DNA of 64,000 nt from Paenibacillus sp. FSL R10-2782 (GTDB taxonomy: Bacteria; Bacillota; Bacilli; Paenibacillales; Paenibacillaceae): the NCBI RefSeq assembly GCF_038592985.1, contig NZ_CP151951.1:1975001-2039000 (forward strand), read 5' to 3'. Under the pieces are notes generated by a model, which saw only the letters and a program-made list of their open reading frames with translations, was not told the DNA's origin and did no database searches. Positions 9,267 to 18,359 of the stretch are shown piece by piece; position 1 is the first letter of the stretch, and every line of letters begins with the position of its first letter. Position numbers and translations under genes: made by a program.

Positions 9267-9836
9267 ATGGTGAACGTTTCCTATGAACCGTTATACGTGG
9301 CTTATTTGGTATATTTCAATCGGGATCGGGATTATTTTGAATGTCACGAGGTACTGGAAGAGCTGTGGATAAAGCTGGACCGTGACCCTGTATATAAAGG
9401 TTTGCTGCAAATTGCTGTAGGGCTGTATCATTTTCGCAACGGGAATTTCCGCGGCGGACATATGATGCTGGACAGCGCGGTACACAAGCTGGAGCATGCG
9501 TCTCCGCAGGCGCTGGGCATTAACATGGCGAAACTGGTGGACGAGGCGCGCGCTTGCGCCCGCCAGCTTGTCGAGGCCGTTGTAGCTGGCTCGGCAGATC
9601 TCCAGCGCCAGCCGCCGGGTTTTCGGGATTTGACGATTGAAATCGTCGATCCCGGGCTGCGCCAGGCTGTGGAGGACGCATCGCCGTCCATAGCAGCCAA
9701 CATCCCGCAGCAGAGAGGCCCGCGGCGTGGGGAAAAGCATGAGCAGCGTCAGCAGGCGCTTGAGACTTCTGTGAGGCGCAGACAGGCGACTGACAGCTCC
9801 TGCTCTGCCTCGCCCGGTACGAAGGGCACGACGTAA
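9267..9836 (+). CDS. DUF309 family protein
   Basis: A 189-residue protein whose first 90 residues match the DUF309 pattern: FECHEVLEELW and a GLLQIAVGLYHFRNGNFRGGHMML helix pair. The function of this family is not established; the histidine/glutamate-rich helical core suggests metal or ligand binding. The last 70 residues are a polar, Arg/Gln-rich tail that looks disordered. ATG 9267 follows the synthetase stop with no spacer (TAAATG), so translation is coupled and co-expression with the alarmone synthetase is firm. A terminator follows. Confidence 0.8.
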   Translation: MVNVSYEPLYVAYLVYFNRDRDYFECHEVLEELWIKLDRDPVYKGLLQIAVGLYHFRNGNFRGGHMMLDSAVHKLEHASPQALGINMAKLVDEARACARQLVEAVVAGSADLQRQPPGFRDLTIEIVDPGLRQAVEDASPSIAANIPQQRGPRRGEKHEQRQQALETSVRRRQATDSSCSASPGTKGTT

Positions 9837-9859
9837 TCTGAGGCGTGTCCATGAAAGCA

Positions 9860-9893
9860 AGCAGCCCGATCCGTTTCAGGGGATCGGGCTGCT
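9860..9893 (+). terminator. Terminator after the DUF309 gene
   Basis: Perfect 13-base arms AGCAGCCCGATCC (9860-9872) and GGATCGGGCTGCT (9881-9893), followed by a weak TTTATCG tract. It lies between convergent genes and may work both ways. Confidence 0.8.
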
Positions 9894-9940
9894 TTATCGT
9901 TCAGTAGCCTAAACCGTGTGAACGTCATTTAGGAGGTTGT

Positions 9941-10468
9941 TTAGGAAGTTACGTTCTTTTTATATTTTTCAAAAAAGGCTTTGAAATCGTCGAGTGTATA
10001 GCCGTTGTCGGAAGGGCTTTCCTTCAAACCACCCACCATACGCTCTTTTTCCACGCCTTTTTCGTAATAGATGAGCGTAGGGGTGTACTCAATTTTGTAT
10101 TTGTCCCAGCCGTCCTCATACTCACGCAGGTTAAATTCGTGCATGGTGATGTTCTCCTGCTTGCTCAAAGGCATTAGCTTGGGGGTGGTGGCGCGGCAAT
10201 GCACACAGTCGGATGCAAAATGATAGACGAAAAAGTTTTCCTTTTTGTCAATTTTGCTTTGCAGATCCTCCGGTTTAATAATCTGCTGATAGTTTGGATC
10301 ATTCAGCAGCTCTTGGGTGGCAGGCTTTAACGAGGCTGTGGAAACGCCATACAGCTTGTTTTTAGTGCCTGAATTCAAAGCGAGCAGCACGCCAAGCAAA
10401 ATGACGAGCACAACAAAAAAGCCAATGACAGGTATAAGCTTTTTTTTGTTGGATTTTTGGGTGTTCAA
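9941..10468 (-). CDS. Membrane-anchored thioredoxin-like protein (CVHC)
   Basis: About 175 residues. A basic N-terminus and one transmembrane helix (IPVIGFFVVLVILLGVLLAL) are followed by a thioredoxin-like domain with YHFASDCVHCRATTPKLMP (redox pair CxxC) and the cis-proline YTPTLIYY. It is probably an extracytoplasmic thiol-disulfide protein. The start is TTG 10468, since GGGAGAG lies about eight bases upstream; ATG 10483 and longer forms have no site. It is convergent with the DUF309 gene and alone in its unit. The substrate cannot be told from the sequence. Confidence 0.8.
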   Translation of the reverse strand: MNTQKSNKKKLIPVIGFFVVLVILLGVLLALNSGTKNKLYGVSTASLKPATQELLNDPNYQQIIKPEDLQSKIDKKENFFVYHFASDCVHCRATTPKLMPLSKQENITMHEFNLREYEDGWDKYKIEYTPTLIYYEKGVEKERMVGGLKESPSDNGYTLDDFKAFFEKYKKNVTS

Positions 10469-10619
10469 TGCAATCTCTCCCATCAAAATACAAAATATGT
10501 AGCTACGAATCTCATTATTATACAACATTACAGCTTGTAGTGAAAGTTTGTAAATCACATGGATGTTGCAGCTTGACAGGTTGATTATGGTACAATGAAT
10601 TTTATTTTAACAGGACAGG

Positions 10620-12305
10620 ATGATTACATTTATGGGTGTACAGCTCCCTACTGCATTTGTGAAGCGCATGGAGCAACTGCTCGGTGACGAGTTTGAGGCT
10701 TTTATGGCTGCTTATGATCATACGCCTCATACCGGAATACGCGTCAATACGTTAAAAATTTCGGTGGAGGCGTTTAAGGCGATTTCGCCGTTTGAACTGC
10801 GGCCGATTCCTTGGTGTGATACAGGTTTTTATGTTCCGTACGGCACCAAGCCGGGGTTGCATCCTTATTATCACGCAGGACTGTACTATGTGCAGGAACC
10901 AAGTGCAATGTCTCCGGTAGAATTGCTGAATGTTGCTCAGGGTGAGGCTGTATTGGACTTGTGTGCTGCACCGGGCGGGAAATCGACCCAAATCGCGGCC
11001 AAGCTGCAAGGAAGCGGTCTGCTTGTGACGAATGATATTAGCGCAGATCGAACCAAGGCGTTGGCTAAAAATGTGGAATTATACGGTGTGCGAAATGCTG
11101 TGGTGCTGAATGAGAGCCCGGATCGGATCGCAGATGCCTTCCCTCATTTTTTTGACAAAATATTAATTGACGCACCTTGCTCGGGGGAAGGGATGTTTCG
11201 CAAGGATGAGGATATGGCGAAGCAATGGGAAAACCATTCGGTGGACAAATGTGTAGTTATGCAGCGGGATATTTTGCGAGTGGCAGCATCTATGTTAAGT
11301 GACGGAGGAAGAATTGTTTATTCGACCTGTACCTTTGCACCGGAAGAAAATGAAGGGATGATCGCGGAGTTCCTGGAGGCACATCCTGATTTTGACGTTG
11401 TTCCTGTTCCTTCAGGAACGGGCTTTGCTTCAGGTCACCCGGAATGGGTGAGTGAAGCGGTCGCGGAAGCCCATCCAGAGCTGCGTGGAACGGCACGCCT
11501 TTGGCCCCATCTTATAGAGGGTGAGGGTCATTTTATCGCTGTGTTGCAGCATCAAGGCAGTCGCACAGCTACAGCGGATAATCAGCAGGGAACAGTCGGT
11601 TCCTTTGAAATGGATGGGTCTGCCGACAGGGACGAAAGGGCTTTAAACATAGGTTCGGATCGTGCCCGTAAGAAGCAGCGGTTGTCCATCCAGGAAGCGC
11701 CAATGGCAAACGGACAGGGCAGGTCTGCAACTGGGGATCACAAACGGAATGGAAAAGGGATGCACGGGAAATCGAGTAAAGGAATGAATGCACGCGGTTT
11801 CGAGAACAACAAGTCTCGTTCTGGTAAAGATGCGGCAAAAAGAGATGGATGCGAACAACTTGATGTACTGGAGTCCTATCGCTCTTTTGTACAGGAGCAG
11901 CTTGAGGATGCATTTGCAGGCCATACAGTAGTCTACGGAGATCGGATTTATCAGTCGCCGCTGGAATCCTATCGTCTGGACGGGCTTAAGGTGGTCCGTC
12001 CGGGCTGGTTTATGGGAACTGACAAGAATGGTCGGTTTGTACCTTCGCATCCGCTGGCGGTGGCTTTGCGCCCTTCTGAGGCGGTCAGGAGCATAAACCT
12101 CTCCAGTTCAGACATAGAGGCCATTCGTTATTTGAAAGGTGAAACGTTATCCATCCCGGGCCAGCGAATAGCGCTGAGGAACGAAGCACAGCCCAAAGGC
12201 TACGCTCTCGTATGCATTGACGGATATTCTGCCGGATGGGGCAAATGGCAGGATGGTATGCTCAAAAATGAATACCCTGCAGGCTGGAGGTGGACATCGG
12301 TATGA
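10620..12305 (+). CDS. rRNA (cytosine-C5) methyltransferase, RsmB/NOP family
   Basis: A 561-residue NOL1/NOP2/Sun-type enzyme. SAM motif I is VLDLCAAPGGKSTQIAAKL; the two catalytic cysteines are in DAPCSGEGMF and YSTCTFAPEENEG. A C-terminal RNA-binding domain follows (residues 420-561, RsmF/YebU-like). It transfers methyl groups to C5 of cytosine in rRNA. Residues about 320-415 are an insert rich in G, K, R, N and S between the catalytic and C-terminal domains, longer than usual. Start choice is uncertain between ATG 10620 and ATG 10632. The stop overlaps the start of the pseudouridine synthase gene, so the two form an RNA-modification operon. Confidence 0.87.
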   Translation: MITFMGVQLPTAFVKRMEQLLGDEFEAFMAAYDHTPHTGIRVNTLKISVEAFKAISPFELRPIPWCDTGFYVPYGTKPGLHPYYHAGLYYVQEPSAMSPVELLNVAQGEAVLDLCAAPGGKSTQIAAKLQGSGLLVTNDISADRTKALAKNVELYGVRNAVVLNESPDRIADAFPHFFDKILIDAPCSGEGMFRKDEDMAKQWENHSVDKCVVMQRDILRVAASMLSDGGRIVYSTCTFAPEENEGMIAEFLEAHPDFDVVPVPSGTGFASGHPEWVSEAVAEAHPELRGTARLWPHLIEGEGHFIAVLQHQGSRTATADNQQGTVGSFEMDGSADRDERALNIGSDRARKKQRLSIQEAPMANGQGRSATGDHKRNGKGMHGKSSKGMNARGFENNKSRSGKDAAKRDGCEQLDVLESYRSFVQEQLEDAFAGHTVVYGDRIYQSPLESYRLDGLKVVRPGWFMGTDKNGRFVPSHPLAVALRPSEAVRSINLSSSDIEAIRYLKGETLSIPGQRIALRNEAQPKGYALVCIDGYSAGWGKWQDGMLKNEYPAGWRWTSV

Positions 12306-13084
12306 GTGGAAAGGGAAGACAGACACAGCGTTTGGACAAGGTTCTGACCCATATGGGTTATGGTTCACGCAGTGATATCAAGAGACAGGTAAAGCAAGGG
12401 ATAATTACCGTGAACGGTCGAACCACCAAGGATAGCGGCCTGCAGGTTCATCCGTACCACGATCAGATAGAAGTGAACGGGGAACGGGTTGTTTTTCGAG
12501 AATACATTTATATCATGTTGCATAAGCCGCCGGGCGTTATATCCGCAACCGAGGATACAAGGGAACGAACGGTGCTGGATTTGCTGAGTGCGGAGGAACG
12601 GCATTTTGAGCCTTTCCCGGTCGGACGACTGGATAAGGATACGGAAGGACTGCTATTGTTAACGAACGATGGCAAGCTGGCGCATGAACTTTTGTCTCCA
12701 CGGCGACATGTTCCCAAAACGTATGAGGCTACGGTGTCGGGACATGTCACGGAGGAGGATATACGTCAATTTGCAGCAGGGGTGGAGTTGGATGACGGCT
12801 ATGTTACCCTTTCGGCCCAATTGACCATTCTTCATCATGAAAAAGCGCAAGGGGCAGATGAAGAAGTCATTTCATACATTTCACTTGTGATCCATGAAGG
12901 AAAGTTTCATCAGGTGAAGCGTATGTTTGAGGCGGTTGGCAAAAAGGTTACGTATTTGAAAAGAACGGCGATGGGTCCGTTAACGCTGGATAATCAGCTA
13001 CCCTTGGGCAGCTATCGTGAGCTGACAAACGAGGAACTGGCATGGATCGGCCGGGATTTGGCATCTGCAACGTCAGAGGCTTGA
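12302..13084 (+). CDS. Pseudouridine synthase, RsuA/RluB family
   Basis: About 260 residues: an N-terminal S4 RNA-binding domain (RLDKVLTHMGYGSRSDIKRQV) and a catalytic domain with the RsuA-type motif FPVGRLDKDTEGLLLLTNDG, whose aspartate is the catalytic residue, then a KTYEATV strand. It isomerises a uridine in rRNA, most likely the RsuA (16S) type because of its short length; RluB is not excluded. ATG 12302 lies in an ATGA overlap with the methyltransferase stop, with GGAGG 11 bases upstream. A terminator follows. Confidence 0.88.
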   Translation: MSGKGRQTQRLDKVLTHMGYGSRSDIKRQVKQGIITVNGRTTKDSGLQVHPYHDQIEVNGERVVFREYIYIMLHKPPGVISATEDTRERTVLDLLSAEERHFEPFPVGRLDKDTEGLLLLTNDGKLAHELLSPRRHVPKTYEATVSGHVTEEDIRQFAAGVELDDGYVTLSAQLTILHHEKAQGADEEVISYISLVIHEGKFHQVKRMFEAVGKKVTYLKRTAMGPLTLDNQLPLGSYRELTNEELAWIGRDLASATSEA

Positions 13085-13146
13085 TGGATAAGTAAATCAC
13101 AGCAAGCATGCTAAAAATGTTAAGTATTTTCCGATAAAAATATCAA

Positions 13147-13188
13147 TGACGCACAGGCTCATATGGGAGTTCCCTGTGCGTCATTTTT
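13147..13188 (+). terminator. Terminator between convergent genes
   Basis: Perfect arms TGACGCACAGG (13147-13157) and CCTGTGCGTCA (13173-13183) followed by TTTTT. It is in the gap between the pseudouridine synthase and the GGDEF gene. Confidence 0.85.
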
Positions 13189-13234
13189 ACTTTACAGACT
13201 ATGATTTACAGCTAACATATGGCAGACTGCATGT

Positions 13235-14434
13235 TTATTGTGCGCGTGCTGCACGGCTTTTTTTCACTTCTGCTGCCATATAAGCTGTGACCTTGTTTTT
13301 GCCCGTTGTTTTGGATAGGTACATAGCCTGATCGGCCTGTTTAACCAATTCATCCGGGTTCATTTCCTTCTTTAACGTGCTGTGCCCGACGCTGATGGTT
13401 ACGATGCTTTCATCGGCGACCCGTTCACGGATTCGTTCCGCGACCTGTCCGACCTTGGCCCGGCGATCAACGACCATCGCGACCAGCTCCTCGCCGCCGT
13501 ATCTTCCGGTCAGCCCGATTTCATCCAGTTCTTCTTCCATAATCTGTGCAACTTGTTTAAGCACATCATCCGCGCGGGCATGGCCCTGTGTATCATTCAG
13601 CTTTTTGAAATTATCAATATCGCAAAAAATGACCGACACGCGGATTCCCTGCTCCATATATCGCCGCAATCGCCCCGAAAAGTATTTACGGTTATACAGG
13701 CCAGTCAAACCATCAGTAATGGAGGAACGGTAAATCCGTTGAAGCAGCTCCACAATCCGTTCGAACAGGATTAGAAACAACGTAGTGTAATACAGCAATG
13801 GCAAAAATGACATCCATAGGACTGTGCTTGTTGCACCTTTTTCTGCCGGAATGTCGCTTTGCAGCCACAGACATCCAAGCCAAAGTAAATAGAACAGTAA
13901 GCCCAGTGCAAACTTTTTGGGCTGACCGATTCGTGGGATGATGAACACAAGGCTTACAGTAAGCACAATGAGTCGATAAAGCAGGGTGAACCCGACGAGA
14001 TTTGCTGCGTTGATCCAACTGGGGAGTATTCCGGCAGCCCATGCCCCAACCGGCAATATCAGTAGCGCTCCCAGCAACAGCAAAGACCATGCTCCTGAAC
14101 GTTTTAGCTTCCGGTAGAGCTGAAATACGGCGGCATTGGTAAGCACAAAGGCAGCAGCCTCCAGCGTATTTTGCCACACGGTGCCTTGTAGCGGCATTCT
14201 GCCGCCACCTGCCGAATAGAGATTCATGGCTTCATATGTCATAATAAAAATAGCGGCAACCGAAAAAAGGATATAGGCTTTTTTTCGTTGTCTGCTATAT
14301 ATGATCACGCACATCAGCGCCATCATGAGTATAATATACAAACCGCAGGCGGCACTTACAGCCCCGGCCAGAGATGGGAAACCAAAAGTTCCCGATAAGG
14401 ACAACACCGTCACCGTCACCGACTCCATCTGCAT
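13235..14434 (-). CDS. Diguanylate cyclase with membrane sensor domain
   Basis: A 399-residue protein. Residues 1-220 hold about seven hydrophobic helices, a membrane-embedded sensor; a GGDEF domain follows. The active-site loop reads GRYGGEEL (about 312), the active GGEEF variant, and SVGHSTL is present, so it should make cyclic di-GMP from two GTP. No RxxD inhibition site precedes the loop at the usual five-residue distance. The ligand of the sensor is unknown. The start is provisional: ATG 14434 has only a weak site. It is monocistronic and divergent from the glycosyltransferase gene. Confidence 0.86.
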   Translation of the reverse strand: MQMESVTVTVLSLSGTFGFPSLAGAVSAACGLYIILMMALMCVIIYSRQRKKAYILFSVAAIFIMTYEAMNLYSAGGGRMPLQGTVWQNTLEAAAFVLTNAAVFQLYRKLKRSGAWSLLLLGALLILPVGAWAAGILPSWINAANLVGFTLLYRLIVLTVSLVFIIPRIGQPKKFALGLLFYLLWLGCLWLQSDIPAEKGATSTVLWMSFLPLLYYTTLFLILFERIVELLQRIYRSSITDGLTGLYNRKYFSGRLRRYMEQGIRVSVIFCDIDNFKKLNDTQGHARADDVLKQVAQIMEEELDEIGLTGRYGGEELVAMVVDRRAKVGQVAERIRERVADESIVTISVGHSTLKKEMNPDELVKQADQAMYLSKTTGKNKVTAYMAAEVKKSRAARAQ

Positions 14435-14622
14435 AGATAGTCAGTCTATTGAACGGGAATTATGCTTCCCATACAACAGACAGGATTTTTTCCTTTTAAG
14501 ATGTTATAATTTTCTTTTGAACTTAACAATTATTCTCAATATATCATTTTTCAGAAAATCCGGAAACCTATACATACAACCTGTGTTCCGGGCAGTACAA
14601 CGCTTGAAAGGGGAAGCACGTC

Positions 14623-15747
14623 ATGAAATTGCTACAGGCTCTCTTTTTCCCACCCGAGCAACCGGGCGGCGTTTCATCTATGATTCCATATCTGCAAGAG
14701 CGATTTATGTCCCCTCGTTGGGAAATGGAGCTATTTTCAATCCCTAAACGGATTCGCAACAAGGGCAGGGAAGAAGTCATATTTGATACCTTTGACTGGA
14801 CGCAATATGAACAATATCCGATTGTCCAAAAATATATACAGACGTACCGCGACTATTTGTGGTGGACCCGGCTGCGTATTCAGAAGCCCTTTGATCTCAT
14901 TCATGCTCATCACCCGATTGCCGGGATTGCTATGAAAACTGTTTTTCCCGACATCCCGCTCGTTCAGACGATTCACTCTTCTTATGAGAGAGAGCTAATT
15001 CTAAACGATAAAATCGAGGAGAACGGGCCTGAGCATCAATTTCTGGTGTCCTTGTATCGGGAGTTGGAGCATAAGGCGGATCGCCTGATTGCAGTATCTC
15101 ATTCTTTCCAGCATTACTTGACGCCTTATGTACAAAATCCGCAAGATATTGTGGTCATTCCGAATGGATATGATGAGAAGCGTTTTAAGCCCATACCACA
15201 TGAAAATGAAGTGACGCAGCTTATAACTGTCTGTCGCCTTGTCCCTGCCAAAGGGCTGGATACTTTGTTACAGGCCTGTGCCGAGCTGAAAAAGAGAAAT
15301 CAGAATTATGTGCTGCACATTATCGGAGATGGCCCCATTCGACCCGAGCTTGAAGAGATGGCAAGACAGTTGGATATTTACCATGAAACGATCTTTTATG
15401 GATACACCCTTCATCCGGAAGAATTTATGCCTTTCTTTGATGTGTTTGTTTTGCCTTCACGAGCGGAAGCCTTTGGTTCCGTATTTGCGGAGGCGGCTTT
15501 GAGTTGTTTAGCTTTGGTGGGTACAGAGGTCGGAGGAATACCGGAGCAAATTGAGGATGGGGTAAATGGTCTGCTTGTGCCACCCGACAGTCCGAGGGCA
15601 CTGGCAGACGCATTGGAAAAGGTCATCGCAGACCCTGCCTATCGTTATGAGTTGGCGCGATCTGCCTGCGACAAGGCTAAATCGAGCTATTCCCTGAGCA
15701 GGGCTGTTAATGAGCTAAAGAAAATGTATTTGAAATTCCAGCACTAA
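14623..15747 (+). CDS. Glycosyltransferase family 4
   Basis: A 374-residue GT-B fold enzyme. The N-terminal domain has the glycine-rich PPEQPGGVSSM acceptor loop; the C-terminal domain has VVIPNGYD, RLVPAKGLDTLLQA, IIGDGP and the nucleotide-sugar E-x7-E region SRAEAFGSVFAEA with GTEVGGIPEQI. It moves a sugar from a nucleotide donor to a lipid or polysaccharide; the donor and product are not predictable. GGGG/AAGG sites precede ATG 14623. It stands alone, and its TAA shares bases with the stop of the convergent transporter gene (15744-15747). Confidence 0.87.
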   Translation: MKLLQALFFPPEQPGGVSSMIPYLQERFMSPRWEMELFSIPKRIRNKGREEVIFDTFDWTQYEQYPIVQKYIQTYRDYLWWTRLRIQKPFDLIHAHHPIAGIAMKTVFPDIPLVQTIHSSYERELILNDKIEENGPEHQFLVSLYRELEHKADRLIAVSHSFQHYLTPYVQNPQDIVVIPNGYDEKRFKPIPHENEVTQLITVCRLVPAKGLDTLLQACAELKKRNQNYVLHIIGDGPIRPELEEMARQLDIYHETIFYGYTLHPEEFMPFFDVFVLPSRAEAFGSVFAEAALSCLALVGTEVGGIPEQIEDGVNGLLVPPDSPRALADALEKVIADPAYRYELARSACDKAKSSYSLSRAVNELKKMYLKFQH

Positions 15748-16850
15748 CCATGGCGTGTATCACCTGATTTCGAATCAGAATGTCGGAAGCTGGAGCGAGG
15801 ACGCGAGGAACGAAAGGGTCCGCCACGTCCTGCCATGATCAGCTTGCCCACCCACACCAGACTAAGCATCCCGAAGATGGGATATAGAACAGACAGCAGT
15901 GAGCTGAAACCAAACTGACTGATTAAAAAACATGTGAGCATAATGAATAGTGTGATGAGTCTGGGCGAAATTTGGATATGCTGGCGGATTTGCAGACTGA
16001 CACCGTAAATGTCGGCCACGAAGGTACTGAAAATTTCCATGAAAATGAGAAAAATATAAATGATTTCGACCAAGGCCCCCAGACGGTAAGCAATGCTTCC
16101 CATCGGGATCTCAAATTGCCGAATTCCCGGCATATGTGCCGACATGGCAAAGTGAGCAGACATCAGCATAAACCCGACGCCGATCCCGCCCAAAATCCCG
16201 CCCCAGCGGATCGTTTTGCGGGAGAAGGTTTGGCTGCCGAGTGGTACAAGCACAGCTTGGGCCATTGCCAGATTGAAGGAAGTATACAGCAGCGGAGAAA
16301 TCCATGCTCGCAGCATGTTATGATCGGACGTATTTGTAATAAAGCTCTGCGGGTTTGGCATGGAGAGTGTACTGTGAATGAGCAGGATAGACATAATCAT
16401 CATCATAGGGACAACAATGGTGTTCATATGCAGGATAGCCTTGATGCCTTTACTTAGGAGCAGATACGTTCCAATGAGTGTAATGAGCAGTCCAGTCTGG
16501 TAATGCAGGTGAAGGCGTTCCACGAAAACGGAGCCGGCGCCTGCCAGCATGACGCTGTTGACGCAGATTAATACAATGAGCGTGAACCAACTGATCCATT
16601 TTCCAACTTTGGTTCCAAAAAGGTGTCTGTTCAGATCCTCATAGGACCGGGCCGAAATATCATGAGCGATCAGCATCATTTTCGTACCCAACCATACAAA
16701 TATGAGTGTGGACAGCATGATGGTGAGTGTAGCCCAACGTCCATACTGTGTAAAGAACTGTAATATTTCTTGTCCGGTAGCAAATCCGGCACCGACGACT
16801 GTTCCGATGTATGTAAAAGCAATCTGCAAAACATGAATATTACGTTTCAT
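15744..16850 (-). CDS. YkvI-like membrane transporter (APC superfamily)
   Basis: A 368-residue hydrophobic protein with about ten membrane helices. It opens IAFTYIGTVVGAGFATGQEI, the broken first helix with the GAGFATG substrate/ion site found in YkvI-type members of the amino-acid/polyamine/organocation superfamily. The substrate is unknown. AAGGAGG lies eight bases before ATG 16850. The last 25 residues are polar and Arg/Ser-rich. Its TAG stop overlaps the TAA of the convergent glycosyltransferase gene, leaving no room for a terminator between them. Confidence 0.8.
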   Translation of the reverse strand: MKRNIHVLQIAFTYIGTVVGAGFATGQEILQFFTQYGRWATLTIMLSTLIFVWLGTKMMLIAHDISARSYEDLNRHLFGTKVGKWISWFTLIVLICVNSVMLAGAGSVFVERLHLHYQTGLLITLIGTYLLLSKGIKAILHMNTIVVPMMMIMSILLIHSTLSMPNPQSFITNTSDHNMLRAWISPLLYTSFNLAMAQAVLVPLGSQTFSRKTIRWGGILGGIGVGFMLMSAHFAMSAHMPGIRQFEIPMGSIAYRLGALVEIIYIFLIFMEIFSTFVADIYGVSLQIRQHIQISPRLITLFIMLTCFLISQFGFSSLLSVLYPIFGMLSLVWVGKLIMAGRGGPFRSSRPRSSFRHSDSKSGDTRHG

Positions 16851-16991
16851 CCCCAGTCCCTCCTTGCCTGCTTGAATAACGCTGTAGCGAGCATATAATA
16901 CAAACTATGTTTAACTGAAATGGGACATGACTCGATGAGACTGAAAATAATTATAGTGAGTTTAACGAATAGCTTGACGGGAGCGTAATTT

Positions 16992-17597
16992 ATGGGTCAA
17001 ATCCTTGCATGGATACTGGAATACGGATATTTGGCAATGTTCGGCTTGCTTGCCCTTGGAGTAGCTGGTATGCCGATCCCCGACGAAGTGCTGATGATCG
17101 CCTTCGGTGGGCTCGTGTCACAAGGACACTACAACTTTATTGCTGCGCTGGCGGTTACATTTTCCGGAAGTATGACGGGCATGATGGTCAGCTACACGCT
17201 AGGTCGTCTGCTGGGTAAGCCGCTGTTGTACCGATACGGTAAATGGGTGAGGCTTACACCCTCAAGAATCGCCTCTTCTGAAAATTGGTTCGGGCGCTAT
17301 GGCACCTGGGGGATACTGTTCGGTTATTTTGTTCCCGGCTTGAGACATGTGTCCTCATATCTGGCAGGTACAACCCGTCTAGGTGTTTTTCGCTATATCA
17401 TTTATGCATCAGCAGGAGCACTGCTGTGGTGCAGTACGTTTCTGGGGATTGGACATGCGGTGGGTATGCGCTGGGAACAGGTCGCAAGGCTGATGGAAAA
17501 GGTGACGCATCGGGTAGGGCTGGCGGTTATTCTTCTGATTATTTTGGGAGGAATCGTCGCGTGGTTTTGGAATAAGCGCAAAAAAAATGTCACATGA
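16992..17597 (+). CDS. DedA family membrane protein
   Basis: A 201-residue protein with four to five membrane helices and the DedA/VTT signatures: GMPIPDEVLMIAFGGLVSQG near the N-terminus and FGRYGTWGILFGYFVPGLRH with the conserved R of the G-x-F-x-P-G-x-R motif. DedA proteins are proposed lipid (undecaprenyl phosphate or phospholipid) flippases that depend on the proton-motive force. GGAG lies nine bases before ATG 16992. It is followed by xpt after 86 bases. Confidence 0.88.
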   Translation: MGQILAWILEYGYLAMFGLLALGVAGMPIPDEVLMIAFGGLVSQGHYNFIAALAVTFSGSMTGMMVSYTLGRLLGKPLLYRYGKWVRLTPSRIASSENWFGRYGTWGILFGYFVPGLRHVSSYLAGTTRLGVFRYIIYASAGALLWCSTFLGIGHAVGMRWEQVARLMEKVTHRVGLAVILLIILGGIVAWFWNKRKKNVT

Positions 17598-17683
17598 CCG
17601 TATCGGAAAGCAAGCTATGGCTTGAAAGCGTCAGGTGATGTATGGTACTTTTACCGCATAGGATTGCCGTGGGAGGTCATGGA

Positions 17684-18256
17684 ATGGAAGTATTAAAGGA
17701 ACGAATTTTAAAAGAAGGCGTCGTTGCGTCGGATCAGGTGTTGAAGCTGGATGGTTTACTTAATCACCAGGTGGATCCGGAGTTGACGATGGAAATGGGA
17801 CGAGAGTTCGCAGTCCGTTTCCGGGAAGAGAATATTACGAGAGTGGTAACCGTGGAATCCTCAGGTATTGCCATAGGATTCGCAACCGCATTGGAGCTGG
17901 GTGTACCGCTGGTGTTTGCCCGCCGCAAAAAGACTTTATTGGCCGACCCGGACGCATTATGCGAACGTGTACCTTCCTTTACGAAAGGCATTGTCACGGA
18001 CATTATGCTGTCCCGTCAATTTATTCATGAGCATGACCGTGTTCTGTTCATTGATGATATTATCGCCAATGGTGATGCTGCAAGAGGTATGGTCAAAATC
18101 ATTCAACGCTCCGGTGCGGAGTTGGTCGGATTCGGGGTGGCCGTGGAAAAATGTTTCCAAGCCGGGGCGAGAACGATCCGTGAGCAGGGGATACGGGTAG
18201 AGTCGCTTGTCAGAATTTCATCGTTAACTGACGGCAAGATCGAGTTTGCCGAATAG
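17684..18256 (+). CDS. xpt: Xanthine phosphoribosyltransferase
   Basis: A 190-residue type I phosphoribosyltransferase. MEVLKERILKEG is the typical Xpt N-terminus, and the PRPP-binding loop is VLFIDDIIANGDAA. It salvages xanthine to XMP. ATG 17684 has GGAGG eight bases upstream; an in-frame GTG/ATG further up is unlikely. In many Bacillales xpt is preceded by a guanine riboswitch and followed by pbuX. Here neither is present: the 86-base leader is too short and lacks the conserved purine-aptamer loops. Confidence 0.9.
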   Translation: MEVLKERILKEGVVASDQVLKLDGLLNHQVDPELTMEMGREFAVRFREENITRVVTVESSGIAIGFATALELGVPLVFARRKKTLLADPDALCERVPSFTKGIVTDIMLSRQFIHEHDRVLFIDDIIANGDAARGMVKIIQRSGAELVGFGVAVEKCFQAGARTIREQGIRVESLVRISSLTDGKIEFAE

Positions 18257-18299
18257 TAACAATTCAGAAAACGCTGCTCCTTATTTCTAATAATAACCT

Positions 18300-18327
18300 T
18301 TGCATGAGCTTCGATTTCGCTTATAAT
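18300..18327 (+). promoter_or_regulatory. Sigma-A type promoter
   Basis: TTGCAT (18300-18305), a 16-base spacer and TATAAT (18322-18327), 33 bases before the next start. Confidence 0.65.
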
Positions 18328-18359
18328 ATAGATAAGGTTTTGGGAGAGGAGGCAGCAAC

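Noticed and set aside
9291..9860. Long minus-strand ORF across the DUF309 gene
   Set aside because: It is the mirror of a GC-rich coding tail; the plus-strand frame has the family motif, ribosome context and operon position.
10573..10596. TTGACA and TACAAT elements before the rRNA methyltransferase gene
   Set aside because: The two boxes are only 12 bases apart, so they cannot form one standard promoter.
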